Shown one piece after another: positions 16,506 to 26,224 of a DNA stretch of 64,000 nt. The stretch spans positions 186,001 through 250,000 of the forward strand of contig BQXR01000003.1 of assembly GCA_033238645.1 (NCBI GenBank), read 5' to 3'. A model generated the notes under the pieces. The model saw only the letters and a list, made by a program, of their open reading frames with translations, was not told the origin of the DNA and did no database searches. The DNA is from Thiomicrorhabdus sp033238645 (lineage in GTDB: Bacteria > Pseudomonadota > Gammaproteobacteria > Thiomicrospirales > Thiomicrospiraceae). Position numbers and translations under genes: made by a program. How positions within the stretch are numbered: position 1 is the first letter of the stretch; the number at the start of each line of letters is the position of its first letter.

Positions 16506-18434
16506 ATGCCAATCATTACGTTACCCGATGGTTCAACTAAACAATTTGACGAAGCTGTTTCAGTTATGCAAATAGCAGAAAGTATTGGAGCAGGGCTTGC
16601 AAAAGCAACTATTGCAGGTCGCGTAGATGGACAACTTAAAGATGCTTGTGATCTGATTAGCGAAGATGCACTGCTAGAAATTGTGACTATGCGAGATGAA
16701 GATGGTGTTCACATTATGCGTCACTCCTGTGCCCATTTAATGGGGCATGCACTTAAGCAGCTTTATCCTGATGTAAAAATGGCCATTGGGCCTGTTATCG
16801 ATAATGGATTTTATTACGATATCGAAATGGATCATAAAGTAACGCCAGCTGATTTAAAACAGATCGAAAAGCGTATGCTAGCCTTGGCGAAAACGAAGTA
16901 CCCTATCGTTAAGAAAATGTTGTCACGTGATGAAGCTAATGCAACTTTCTCTGAACGTGGCGAAGAGTACAAGTTAGAGTTAATTCGTGATCTGCCCAAT
17001 GAAACAGAGTTCGGGTTCTATTTTCACGAAGAGTACGTTGATATGTGTGTAGGGCCTCACCTGCCGCATATGGGCTTTGCTAAAGCGCTAAAGCTAACGC
17101 ATGTTGCAGGTGCATACTGGCGTGGCAACTCAGATAATAAAATGTTGCAGCGTATTTATGGTGTGGCCTTCTCTGATAAACAGGCGTTAAAAGATTACCT
17201 ATTGATGATGGAAGAATCTGAAAAGCGTGATCACCGTAAACTAGGTAAGACGCTTGATTTGTTCCATCTTGAAGAAGTTTCCCCTGGAATGGCTTTTTGG
17301 CACCCAAAAGGCACCACATTGTATCGCGTAGTAGAAGAGTATATGCGTTCTCAGCTAGTAGCACATGACTATGAAGAAATTCGTACTCCACTGATTATGG
17401 ATCGCTCTCTGTGGGAGAAGTCTGGTCACTGGGACAAGTTCAAAGACAATATGTTCACAACTGAAACAGATAATCGTGATTATGCCGTTAAGCCAATGAA
17501 CTGCCCAGGACATATTCAAGTATATAACCGCCACCTACATAGCTACCGTGATCTACCAATCCGTATTGCTGAGTTTGGTACGGTTCACCGTAATGAGCCG
17601 TCAGGGACACTACACGGTCTAATGCGTGTTCGTTCATTTACACAGGATGATGCACATATCTTCTGTACTGAAGAGCAGATTAAAGCTGAAGTACGAGCTT
17701 GTATCGATCTAGTTTTTGAAACCTATGCTGATTTTGGCTTTGATAATATTGCGGTTAAATTTTCAACACGTCCTGAACAACGTGTTGGTGCAGATGAAGT
17801 ATGGGATCTTGCAGAAGCTGCACTAGAAGAGACTTTGAAAGAGTCAGGCTTAGATTATAAATTACAACCTGGTGAAGGGGCATTTTATGGCCCTAAGATA
17901 GAGTTTCAACTGAAAGATTGTATTGGTCGTGTTTGGCAGTGTGGAACAATTCAGTTAGATTTTTCAATGACGCGTGCAGATCGTCTAAATGCAATCTATA
18001 TCGGTCAAGATAATGAGAAATATCACCCTGTCATGATTCACCGAGCAATTTTAGGTTCACTTGAGCGCTTTGTTGGCATTTTAATAGAACATTACGAAGG
18101 TAAGTTCCCAACGTGGTTAGCCCCAACTCAGTGTGTAATTGCCTCAATTTCGACAGTTCATAGTAAATATGTGGCCGAAATGACAAAAAATTTGAAAAAA
18201 CAGGGCTTTAGAGTCGAATCGGACTTGAGAAATGAGAAGGTAGGGTTTAAAATTCGCGAGCATACTATGCAACGTGTTCCATATGTTTTGGTCGTTGGTG
18301 ATCAAGAGATGGCAGACGGAACAGTAAATGTTCGAGCACGAGGCGGAAATAACCTTGGTAGTTTCACATTTTCTGAATTGATTCAGTTATTCAATGATGA
18401 CATTGGTAACTTGGGTCGAGTGGTTGAAGCCTAA
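16506..18434 (+). CDS. thrS: Threonyl-tRNA synthetase
   Basis: ThrRS charges tRNA-Thr. The N-terminal TGS domain (MPIITLPDGSTKQFD), the editing domain (HSCAHLMGHALKQL, with metal-binding histidines), the class II core and the C-terminal anticodon-binding domain (VLVVGDQEMADGTVNVRARG) are all present. The ATG at 16506 gives the standard 642-residue protein. An upstream in-frame ATG at 16452 would add 18 residues unlike the family. It heads the thrS-infC-rpmI-rplT-pheST-ihfA cluster. Confidence 0.97.
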   Translation: MPIITLPDGSTKQFDEAVSVMQIAESIGAGLAKATIAGRVDGQLKDACDLISEDALLEIVTMRDEDGVHIMRHSCAHLMGHALKQLYPDVKMAIGPVIDNGFYYDIEMDHKVTPADLKQIEKRMLALAKTKYPIVKKMLSRDEANATFSERGEEYKLELIRDLPNETEFGFYFHEEYVDMCVGPHLPHMGFAKALKLTHVAGAYWRGNSDNKMLQRIYGVAFSDKQALKDYLLMMEESEKRDHRKLGKTLDLFHLEEVSPGMAFWHPKGTTLYRVVEEYMRSQLVAHDYEEIRTPLIMDRSLWEKSGHWDKFKDNMFTTETDNRDYAVKPMNCPGHIQVYNRHLHSYRDLPIRIAEFGTVHRNEPSGTLHGLMRVRSFTQDDAHIFCTEEQIKAEVRACIDLVFETYADFGFDNIAVKFSTRPEQRVGADEVWDLAEAALEETLKESGLDYKLQPGEGAFYGPKIEFQLKDCIGRVWQCGTIQLDFSMTRADRLNAIYIGQDNEKYHPVMIHRAILGSLERFVGILIEHYEGKFPTWLAPTQCVIASISTVHSKYVAEMTKNLKKQGFRVESDLRNEKVGFKIREHTMQRVPYVLVVGDQEMADGTVNVRARGGNNLGSFTFSELIQLFNDDIGNLGRVVEA

Positions 18435-18477
18435 CCACAAGTAATACAAAATTTTTTAATAATTGGAGGAGATTGCC

Positions 18478-19032
18478 ATCGCAATTCGTAGAGGCCGCGG
18501 CCGACCACAACAACCTGAAGCACCAAAAGATAGAATTAATGCAGCGATTACATCACCAGAGGTTCGATTAATCGATTCTGAAGGTGAGCCTTTAGGCGTT
18601 GTTGTTATTAAGGATGCTTTAGAGCAAGCGCAGGAAGCGGGTCTGGACCTGGTAGAAATTACAGCGAAAGCAAACCCTCCAGTTTGTAAAATCATGGATT
18701 ATGGTAAGTACCTTTACCAGCAGCAAAAAAAGAAGCACGAAGCTAAAAAGAAACAGAAGCAAGTGCAGCTAAAAGAAGTTAAGTTTCGCCCAGGAACTGA
18801 AGAGGGAGATTATCAGGTCAAACTACGCAACCTGCTGAAATTCCTAGCTCATGGAGATCGCGTCAAGGTAACCATCTGGTTCCGTGGCCGCGAAATCACA
18901 CATAAGGAACTGGGATTGAAGATGTTGGAACGTGTTAGGGATGATATTCAAGAGGTCGCGACCATTGAACAAATGCCTAAGATGGAAGGCCGTCAAATGC
19001 AAATGATGGTTGCTCCAACGAAGAAAAAGTAA
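18478..19032 (+). CDS. infC: Translation initiation factor IF-3
   Basis: IF-3 binds the 30S subunit and checks start codons. The N-domain (VRLIDSEGEPLGVVVIKDALEQA), the lysine-rich linker near residue 80 and the C-domain (LKFLAHGDRVKVTIWFRGRE) match the family. No ATG or GTG fits. The best start is ATC at 18478, six bases after a perfect GGAGGAG, which gives an N-terminus I-A-I-R-R parallel to the M-T-I-K-R of relatives. Rare ATT or ATC starts on infC let IF-3 repress its own translation, and that control is likely here. Length is 184 residues. Confidence 0.93.
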   Translation: MAIRRGRGRPQQPEAPKDRINAAITSPEVRLIDSEGEPLGVVVIKDALEQAQEAGLDLVEITAKANPPVCKIMDYGKYLYQQQKKKHEAKKKQKQVQLKEVKFRPGTEEGDYQVKLRNLLKFLAHGDRVKVTIWFRGREITHKELGLKMLERVRDDIQEVATIEQMPKMEGRQMQMMVAPTKKK

Positions 19033-19208
19033 TTTTTTTAAATTATTTTTTATACAACAGTCGGGATTTACTAATTACGTAAGCGATTAATAGATTACTG
19101 GTGCAGCTCCTTCAGTGCTGTTCGTTGTGCCGAAGTAGATTGTTTTAAACAGTCTTATTACAAACCAAGTTACCCATTAGGGAAGACTTAAATGCGGAGT
19201 TTCATGCT

Positions 19209-19406
19209 ATGCCTAAGATGAAAACAAATAGTAGTGCTAAAAAGCGCTTCAAGAAAACAGGCTCAGGTCGTTTCAAATGTAAACAATCTCACCTTCGTCA
19301 TATTTTGACCAAAAAGTCTACTAAGCGTAAGCGTCAGCTACGTTCAGGAAGCATGATCCATGATCATGATGTGGCAATGGTTCGTCGTATGTTACCGTAC
19401 GCTTAA
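19209..19406 (+). CDS. rpmI: 50S ribosomal protein L35
   Basis: This 65-residue basic protein matches L35 over its whole length (MPKMKTNSSAKKRFKKTGSG to the C-terminal MVRRMLPYA). It lies between infC and rplT, as in most bacteria. The 176-base gap before it is long and rich in short inverted segments. In E. coli the rpmI-rplT pair is repressed by L20 binding upstream RNA, and this gap could serve the same purpose, but I could not match the L20 site. Confidence 0.97.
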   Translation: MPKMKTNSSAKKRFKKTGSGRFKCKQSHLRHILTKKSTKRKRQLRSGSMIHDHDVAMVRRMLPYA

Positions 19407-19420
19407 GGAGAGATTGAAAA

Positions 19421-19777
19421 ATGGCAAGAGTTAAAAGAGGTGTCATCGCACGCCGTAGACACAATAAAGTATTAAAGCAAGCGAAAGGTTATTACGGAGC
19501 TCGTAGTAAAGTTTTCCGCGTTGCTAAGCAAGCAGTTATTAAAGCTGGTCAATATGCATACCGTGACCGTCGCACTAAAAAGCGTCAGTTCCGTCGTTTA
19601 TGGATTGCGCGTATCAACGCAGCGGCTCGTATGAATGGTATGACGTATAGCCGTTTTATTAACGGTTTGAACAGAGCTGAAATCGCAGTAGATCGTAAGG
19701 TTCTTGCAGATATCGCTGTTCATGATGCAGCAGCATTCTCAGCAATCGCTGAAAAAGCAAAAGCAGCATTAGCGTAA
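19421..19777 (+). CDS. rplT: 50S ribosomal protein L20
   Basis: This 118-residue protein begins MARVKRGVIARRRHNKVLKQ and carries the usual basic N-terminal helix and globular C-domain. L20 binds 23S rRNA early in 50S assembly and in many bacteria represses its own operon. It follows rpmI by 14 bases with a GGAGAGA ribosome-binding site and is followed by a terminator. Confidence 0.98.
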   Translation: MARVKRGVIARRRHNKVLKQAKGYYGARSKVFRVAKQAVIKAGQYAYRDRRTKKRQFRRLWIARINAAARMNGMTYSRFINGLNRAEIAVDRKVLADIAVHDAAAFSAIAEKAKAALA

Positions 19778-19808
19778 AGACTTTTAACTAGGGTAACCTA
19801 GTTATTTG

Positions 19809-19839
19809 AATAGGGGGCTTCGGTCCCCTATTTTTTTCC
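19809..19839 (+). terminator. Intrinsic terminator between rplT and pheS
   Basis: ATAGGGG-GCTTCGGT-CCCCTAT with a stable CTTCGG loop and T7. It ends the infC-rpmI-rplT transcript before pheS, and partial read-through is possible. Confidence 0.88.
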
Positions 19840-19968
19840 TTTTGAAATATAAATCCTCTATACGTTAAAACACACATAAAAATCATATAGCTATTAAAGA
19901 TTATACTTTTCAATACCTTAGAGTGAAATGTTTAATATTTATCAACGCATTTTTAGGATAGTCACAAC

Positions 19969-20967
19969 ATGCAAGAACAACTCCAGAAAATAATTTCTCA
20001 GGCTCGGGAAGCGGTTTCTACCGTCACTGAACTGGCTAAGTTAGATGAAATTCGTGTTCAGTACCTTGGTAAAAAGGGTGAGCTAACCGGAATGATGAAA
20101 ATGCTTGGTAAGCTTTCAAATGAAGAGCGTCCTAAAGCAGGTCAAATTATCAATGAAGCCAAACAAATTGTTCAGAGCACTTTAAACGCTAAGAAGAAAG
20201 AATTGGATGATGCTAAGTTAGCCAAGCAACTTGCTGAAGAGAGTATTGATATCACGCTACCTGGTCGTGAAGTAGACCTAGGAAGTTTGCACCCAGTGAC
20301 TCGTACGCTAAACCGTATTGAGACGTTGTTTTCAAAAGCAGGTTTTGATGTTGAAACAGGGCCTGAGATTGAGGATGATTGGCATAATTTTGAAGCATTG
20401 AATATTCCAGAGACACATCCTGCGCGTGCAATGCACGATACTTTCTATATTAATGAGAATACAGTATTAAGAACTCACACTTCTGGTGTGCAGATTCGTA
20501 CTATGGAAAACAAAGAGCCGCCTCTGCGTATTATCGCTCCAGGGCGTGTTTACCGTTGTGATTCTGACCAAACGCATACGCCAATGTTCCATCAGGTGGA
20601 AGGTTTGATCATTGAGAAGAACGCAAGTTTTGCACAGCTACGTGCCTTATTAATAGAGTTCTTACGTCAGTTTTTTGAAGATGAAAATCTAAAAACACGT
20701 TTTAGACCATCTTACTTCCCATTTACTGAGCCTTCGGCTGAAGTAGATATTGCGACAGACCTATTTGGTGATGGTCGTTGGATTGAAGTGCTTGGTTGTG
20801 GAATGGTTCACCCAAATGTATTGAAGAATGTCGGCATTGACCCTGATGAATACACTGGATTGGCATTTGGTTTAGGGGTAGAGCGTTTAGCAATGCTTCG
20901 TTACAACGTTAAAGACTTACGTCAATTCTTTGAGAATGATCTACGTTTTTTACAGCAATTTAAATAA
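19969..20967 (+). CDS. pheS: Phenylalanyl-tRNA synthetase alpha subunit
   Basis: PheS is the catalytic subunit of the alpha2-beta2 enzyme that charges tRNA-Phe. The N-terminal coiled coil (about residues 1-85) and the class II motifs are visible, including GPEIEDDWHNFEALNIP, THTPMFHQVEGL and the C-terminal GLAFGLGVERLAMLRY. Length is 332 residues, normal for the family. pheT begins 24 bases after its stop codon. Confidence 0.97.
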   Translation: MQEQLQKIISQAREAVSTVTELAKLDEIRVQYLGKKGELTGMMKMLGKLSNEERPKAGQIINEAKQIVQSTLNAKKKELDDAKLAKQLAEESIDITLPGREVDLGSLHPVTRTLNRIETLFSKAGFDVETGPEIEDDWHNFEALNIPETHPARAMHDTFYINENTVLRTHTSGVQIRTMENKEPPLRIIAPGRVYRCDSDQTHTPMFHQVEGLIIEKNASFAQLRALLIEFLRQFFEDENLKTRFRPSYFPFTEPSAEVDIATDLFGDGRWIEVLGCGMVHPNVLKNVGIDPDEYTGLAFGLGVERLAMLRYNVKDLRQFFENDLRFLQQFK

Positions 20968-20991
20968 ACCAAGCCTGACGAGAATAACAAA

Positions 20992-23382
20992 ATGAAAATT
21001 AGTGAAAATTGGTTAAGAGAGTGGACAAATCCAAATTGGGATACCAACACCTTATCAGAAGAATTAAGTTTGGCTGGCTTGGAAGTAGACGGTGCAGAAC
21101 CTGTAGCAGGAGCCTTTACTAACGTTGTTGTGGGTCATGTTATCTCTATTGAGAAACACCCTGATGCAGACAAGTTAAATGTCACGCAAGTTGAAGTAGG
21201 TGAAGATGCCCCTGTTCAAATTGTTTGTGGTGCTAAGAATGTTTTTGTCGGCATGAAAGTTTGCTGTGCAAAAGTTGGTGCAAAGCTGCCTGGCGATTTC
21301 AAAATTAAGAAAGCCAAGTTACGTGGGGTACCTTCACATGGAATGTTATGTGGTGCATCAGAACTTGGTCTACCAGATGATGGTGTTGATGGACTACATG
21401 TACTGCCTGCCGATGCGCCAGTGGGAACAGATATTCGTGAATACCTAGATTTAAATGATATGAGTATTGATGTTGATCTAACACCAAATCGTGCTGATTG
21501 CTTCAGTGTAATTGGTCTGGCGCGTGATGTTCATGCAGTTAGTGGTATTGAGTTTACTCAGCCGTTTGAAGACAAAGAGATGGCTGGTTCTACCGAGTGT
21601 TCACAGTCAGTCGTCGTGAATGAATCTGAAGCGTGTCCTAAATACCTAGGCTGTGTTGTGACTGACTTTGATACGCAAGCGGTAACACCAGCGTGGATGG
21701 TTCAAAAGCTACAGCGTTCGGGTTTACGTCCTTTGAGTCTTGTTGTTGATATCACTAACTACGTGCTATTAGAGTTGGGTCAGCCAATGCACGCTTTCGA
21801 TTTTAGTTCCCTGAAAGGTGCTGTTCAAGTTCGTAAAGCTAAGGCTGGCGAGAAGCTAGTAACATTAGATGAAAAAGAGATCACCTTAACAGATGATACG
21901 CTTGTCATCGCTGATGACTCTGGTGTTATCGCTTTAGCAGGTATTATGGGTGGCCTGTCTACATCTGTGACAGATACTACGAGCAAGATATTTTTTGAGT
22001 GTGCACACTTTGCACGTTTAGCTATTACGGGTAAAGCGCGTAAGTATGGTCTGCATACAGATTCATCAATGCGTTTTGAGCGTGGTGTAGATCCAATGTT
22101 ACCTGAGCGCGCGCTTAACCGTGCACTCGCTCTATTTATTGAGATTGCTGGTGGACAGGTTAGCCAGATCAGTGCAACAATTTCTGAAGCAAACCTTCCA
22201 CAGCTGAACACGATTGAATTACGCCGTGAAACAATCAGTAAGCGTTTAGGGGTTGAAGTAGCTGATGAACAAGTTGTGCAGATCTTTGAACGTCTTGGTT
22301 TTTCTATTCAAACAACTGCCGCAGGTTGGAAGCTAACTGCGCCAAGCTACCGTTTTGATATGTCTATTGAGATGGATTTGATTGAAGAAGTAGGTCGAAT
22401 CTATGGTTATAACAACTTGCCAGAAACACCTGTTAGCGCACCAATGACACTGAATGAACTACCTGAGTCAGATCAGTCATTGCTAGCTCTTAAAACTGCT
22501 TTTGTACAGCGTGGTTATAACGAAGTAGTTACTTACAGTTTCGTTGAAGAAGCTAAGCAGAAACTGCTTGAGCCAGAACTGCCTTATGTTTTACTAAAAA
22601 ATCCAATTTCAGACGATATGAAAGCGATGCGTACTAGCCTTTTTCCAGGTCTACTGCAGTCAGTTGCTTACAACCAAAATCGTCAGCAGCCACGCGTGCG
22701 TATTTTTGAGACAGGCCTAGTTTTCTATAAAAATGATGCTGATCCAACAGGGGCAACTCAAGTGCCTATGCTGGGTGGTGTGATCGTTGGTAAAGCAGCC
22801 GCTTCTGGTTGGGATGAAGTTGAACGTGCTGTCGATTTTTACGACCTAAAAGGCGATATTGAAACCCTTATTCGTATGAGTCATCAGTTGGCAAATATCC
22901 GTTTTGAAGCTTGCAATCATCCAGCATTACACCCGGGTCAGTCTGCAGCGTTGATCAAAGATGGTAAAGAAGTTGGTATTATGGGGCAGCTACACCCATC
23001 ATTAGTTAAACCAATGGGCATTACGGGTAACGCCTACATGTTCCAAATTCGTCAAGACGCACTCATGACAATGCAAGTTCCAGCAGCACAGGCAATTTCT
23101 AAATTCCCAGAAGTACAGAGAGATCTAGCATTTGTTGTTGATGAAAACATCTCAGTTCAATCACTGATCGATGCAGTTGTGTCAGTGAAGTCAGAGATCT
23201 TTAAATCAGTAGATATTTTTGATATCTACCGTGGTCAGGGTATAGAAGACACACAAAAGAGTATTGCATTAACGCTTAAAATACAGCACCAAGATAGAAC
23301 ACTTCAAGACGAAGAAGTAGAAGCGCTGGTTACAGAAGTTCTAGCCTCGGCTAAACAAGCTGTTAATGCAGAATTAAGATAA
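20992..23382 (+). CDS. pheT: Phenylalanyl-tRNA synthetase beta subunit
   Basis: This 796-residue subunit has the N-terminal tRNA-binding OB domain (GHVISIEKHPDADKLNVTQV), the B3/B4 editing domain, the B5 and catalytic-like core, and a C-terminal anticodon-binding FDX-ACB domain (KFPEVQRDLAFVVDENISV). It works with PheS in charging and in editing mischarged tyrosine. It is co-transcribed with pheS and followed by ihfA after 40 bases. Confidence 0.97.
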   Translation: MKISENWLREWTNPNWDTNTLSEELSLAGLEVDGAEPVAGAFTNVVVGHVISIEKHPDADKLNVTQVEVGEDAPVQIVCGAKNVFVGMKVCCAKVGAKLPGDFKIKKAKLRGVPSHGMLCGASELGLPDDGVDGLHVLPADAPVGTDIREYLDLNDMSIDVDLTPNRADCFSVIGLARDVHAVSGIEFTQPFEDKEMAGSTECSQSVVVNESEACPKYLGCVVTDFDTQAVTPAWMVQKLQRSGLRPLSLVVDITNYVLLELGQPMHAFDFSSLKGAVQVRKAKAGEKLVTLDEKEITLTDDTLVIADDSGVIALAGIMGGLSTSVTDTTSKIFFECAHFARLAITGKARKYGLHTDSSMRFERGVDPMLPERALNRALALFIEIAGGQVSQISATISEANLPQLNTIELRRETISKRLGVEVADEQVVQIFERLGFSIQTTAAGWKLTAPSYRFDMSIEMDLIEEVGRIYGYNNLPETPVSAPMTLNELPESDQSLLALKTAFVQRGYNEVVTYSFVEEAKQKLLEPELPYVLLKNPISDDMKAMRTSLFPGLLQSVAYNQNRQQPRVRIFETGLVFYKNDADPTGATQVPMLGGVIVGKAAASGWDEVERAVDFYDLKGDIETLIRMSHQLANIRFEACNHPALHPGQSAALIKDGKEVGIMGQLHPSLVKPMGITGNAYMFQIRQDALMTMQVPAAQAISKFPEVQRDLAFVVDENISVQSLIDAVVSVKSEIFKSVDIFDIYRGQGIEDTQKSIALTLKIQHQDRTLQDEEVEALVTEVLASAKQAVNAELR

Positions 23383-23422
23383 AGAAAAACCTCAGTAATA
23401 AAGTAGTAAGTAGGACATGAAT

Positions 23423-23716
23423 ATGACTTTAACTAAAGCAGACATTGCACAAAATTTATCAGATACTTTTGGCTTTAACAAAAGAGAATCTAAAGAACTG
23501 GTAGAACAGTTCTATGAAGAATTGAGTGAAGTTCTAGTCGCTGGAGAGCAGATTAAGCTTTCTGGTTTTGGAAATTTTGAGCTACGTGATAAAGCATCAC
23601 GTCCAGGTCGTAACCCAAGAACGGGAGAAGATGTTCCAATTTCTGCAAGAAGAGTGGTAACATTTAAGCCCGGACAAAAATTACGTGCGCAAATAGACAA
23701 TCATGGCAGATCTTAA
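23423..23716 (+). CDS. ihfA: Integration host factor alpha subunit
   Basis: This 97-residue DNA-bending protein begins MTLTKADIAQNL. The beta-arm carries the conserved RPGRNPRTGEDVPISARRVV segment, whose proline inserts between bases. The heterodimer with IhfB shapes promoters and recombination sites. ATG 23423 is preferred to ATG 23417 because of its spacing from TAGGA and its family-like N-terminus. Its end overlaps the start of the next gene by 14 bases. Confidence 0.95.
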   Translation: MTLTKADIAQNLSDTFGFNKRESKELVEQFYEELSEVLVAGEQIKLSGFGNFELRDKASRPGRNPRTGEDVPISARRVVTFKPGQKLRAQIDNHGRS

Positions 23717-24098
23717 TCAGGACAATACAATCTCTTCGCAACTCGAGATAGAGTTACCAGACAAAAAGTACTTTACCATCGGTGAAGTGGCTGAGCTGTG
23801 CCAACTAAAATCGCACGTATTACGTTATTGGGAGCAAGTCTTCCCACAGCTTGAGCCTAGTAAACGTCGTGGTCGTCGTTACTATCAACGTGTTGATGTT
23901 GAACTGGTTTTGGAGATCAAAACGCTGTTACACGATCAAGGGTTTACAATCCCTGGTGCAAAATCTCGTCTCTCCAAAAAAGGCGGCGATCTTAACATCA
24001 GTGCCTTAAGTGCCGAGCAACAAAGTTCAGTAGAACTTTTGAAAACAATGCAACAAGAGCTACAAGAGTTTCGCCAATATATTCAAAGTCGTTTTTAA
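23703..24098 (+). CDS. MerR family transcriptional regulator
   Basis: This 131-residue protein has a MerR winged-helix domain at residues 21-88 (YFTIGEVAELCQLKSHVLRY, then RRGRRYYQRVDVELVLEIK). A short C-terminal helix could dimerise. The gene habitually follows ihfA in gammaproteobacteria, and the overlap with ihfA indicates co-transcription and coupled translation. There is no cysteine pattern for metal sensing. Its targets are unknown. tRNA-Pro lies downstream. Confidence 0.9.
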   Translation: MADLNQDNTISSQLEIELPDKKYFTIGEVAELCQLKSHVLRYWEQVFPQLEPSKRRGRRYYQRVDVELVLEIKTLLHDQGFTIPGAKSRLSKKGGDLNISALSAEQQSSVELLKTMQQELQEFRQYIQSRF

Positions 24099-24188
24099 CA
24101 GGCGCAATTAACAGATTCAACTAAGTCCTTATGAGTGCTATAACGACTCTAATAAGAGCTTTTTAAGGACTCTGTTAATTCCAAATTT

Positions 24189-24265
<77 letters not shown>

Positions 24266-24355
24266 ATTCAACACACTCTTCACAAACGCTTATCACCTTC
24301 CTTTTTAAATACGCGTAAAATAAAATGATACTCACGGTATTCTAGGAATCAGTCT

Positions 24356-24928
24356 ATGTCCAATTTTGCTGCTGCAAAAACCTTAATTATTATGTTTGCC
24401 ACACTGGTATTGTTATCAGGTTGTAGTCGAGTCTATGTTTCACAAGATTACGATACAAGTTCACCGCTTAAAATCCATGCTACCTATCAATGGTTACCGA
24501 TTTCAATGCAAGCTAAAAGGACCACGGAGCGAGTGGAGAAAGCGTATCCATTTGAAGCCAAACGTATCCAAAAATCGATTATGAATCATATGATTAGCAA
24601 AGGAGCGGTATTTGTAAAAAAGTCCCCTGAAGCCTATATCTCATATCACTACTCACAGAGTGAAACTCGTAGTATGGAGCCTAGTGCCACCATCGGTTTT
24701 GGCTGGGGAAGTCGCTACCTCAGTGTTCGGAACATATTTCCAGTCAATTACACAGAGGTAGTCACCAGTGATGCCACATGGCAGGTTGATATCTACAGTG
24801 CAAAGGGCGAGTTAATCTGGCGCGGCGAAAGTACGGGTGCTACTCCCGTTTTTAATACCGCACAAGAGAGTCAAAAACATACACAAAGTGTCATTAATAA
24901 AATCCTTCAGCAATATCCTCCTAAGTAA
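24356..24928 (+). CDS. DUF4136-like outer-membrane lipoprotein
   Basis: This 190-residue protein has a hydrophobic signal and a lipobox LLSGC (lipidation at Cys23). The mature part resembles DUF4136 proteins: an early YDTSSPL and TYQWLP, a middle helix that mixes family members by sequence (IQKSIMNHMISKGA), and a late strand TWQVDIYSAKGELIWRGES. Function is unknown. Such lipoproteins lie in the envelope facing the periplasm. No operon partner is adjacent. Confidence 0.75.
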   Translation: MSNFAAAKTLIIMFATLVLLSGCSRVYVSQDYDTSSPLKIHATYQWLPISMQAKRTTERVEKAYPFEAKRIQKSIMNHMISKGAVFVKKSPEAYISYHYSQSETRSMEPSATIGFGWGSRYLSVRNIFPVNYTEVVTSDATWQVDIYSAKGELIWRGESTGATPVFNTAQESQKHTQSVINKILQQYPPK

Positions 24929-24989
24929 GCTCTTAACTCCTTATATTCAAAGCTCTTAAGTTTAAACCTTGTTTAAATTTCACCCAGAA

Positions 24990-25006
24990 TTTTGAGCAGG
25001 GGGGGG
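24990..25006 (+). repeat. G-run repeat, copy 4
   Basis: TTTTGAGCA followed by eight G, then CTAT. It is intergenic, about 200 bases before the IS256-type remnant. Confidence 0.85.
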
Positions 25007-25210
25007 CTATACCGTTCTCTGTTTAAACTAATTTGGCCAGCCTTGATTTACAAAATTGACCTCTATTAATTAATTCGCAGTCAACAGGTGTATGTACTTA
25101 TTCTGTGTGGGAGCATTATTGCTCAGCTTCAACTGGCTAGTTGATGTGGCTGTAAAACATCACTTGCATAGCAAAAGCTTCTTTTATAGAGATTAAGGAT
25201 CGGAGTTTTA

Positions 25211-25821
25211 AGGTGGTTGTCGGAGAGTGAGTCATGGAAGTTCCTGCTTGGTGTATTGAATGACATACACGCCCGGGGCGTAAAAGATATTATAGTCACT
25301 TGTGTGGATGAACTAACGGGTTTTCCAGAAGCCATTAATACCGCTTTCTCTTAAACGGATGTTCAGCTATGTATCGTACACATGGGTAGAAATTCTTTAA
25401 AATACGTAGGCTACAAAGAGCGTAAAGTAGTTGCTGCTGCTTTAAAGCGGATCTATCAATCCATTATTAAGAGAAAGCTCTTTTAGAGCTTGATCAATTT
25501 GAAGAGCAATGGGGATCTAAATTTCCGAGCATAGCTCGATCTTGGCGTAGTCATTGGGACAATATATCTACGCTATTTTTATACCCTGAGGCGATAAGAA
25601 AAGCCATCTATACAACGAATGCAATAGAGTCTCTCAACTCAGTTATTCGAAAGTCGACGAGGAATCGAAAGATTTTTGCGCGTGATAATTCGGCGTTTAA
25701 GATTATCTTTTTGGCGATTGAATCGGCATCACGAAAATGGACGATGCCGATAAGAGATTGGAATTCAGCAATGAATCGGTTTATTATTTTGCACGACGAA
25801 CGCCTTAAAGATTACATTTAA
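25211..25821 (+). pseudogene. IS256/Mutator-family transposase remnant
   Basis: Reading the plus strand in pieces recovers a transposase. It begins WLSESESWKFLLGVLNDIHA, continues GVKDIIVTCVDELTGFPEAI, then a stop, then DVQLCIVH and RNSLKYVGYKERKVVAAALK, another break, and WGSKFPSIARSWRSHWDNIS with IYTTNAIESLNSVIRKS. The last piece ends at TAA 25819. These are hallmark IS256-family segments, including the catalytic-region aspartate (CVDEL) and the glutamate in NAIESLN. The N-terminal half is missing and at least two lesions interrupt the frame, so it is inactive. Confidence 0.85.
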
Positions 25822-26224
25822 CCAAGTAGGCGTTTACACTTGTTACCCGAATTCAAGAAGTAATTTACAGGCTCTTATGGTTGTTAATTAAACAGGTTGT
25901 TTAGTTAGTGGCTCACTTTATAAATCACACCATCAATAGCTTCTCTGCTATCTATACACTCCTCCAGTCCCATAATATTTATAGTTCTCTGGTCTGAACG
26001 GTTAACCCATATTAAGCAAATAATAGTTATTTACTCAAAGAAATATATTTAAATATTAAAGCTAGTAATTTTTCGTAGTGCGCTCTATAAATTGATCTCT
26101 GAAAAGGATTCTTCCTCTTTAAAGCTTGATCTCCCTCAACCAACCTCTTGTAAATAATCATTAAAACAATGGTTTACCCGTATAATGACAGGCTGTTATA
26201 GGTCACTAAATAAGCGGTTCAACT
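25822..26224. other. 403-base AT-rich gap, no gene seen
   Basis: It contains the likely right end of the IS256 remnant (GTTTACACTTGTTACCCGAA region, 25829-25850) and AT-rich DNA that probably holds the promoter of the HDOD gene. I see no supported coding frame or RNA. Confidence 0.4.

Noticed and set aside
19033..19208. L20-binding leader before rpmI
   Set aside because: The gap is the right place for it, but I could not match the conserved L20 site or a pseudoknot by eye.
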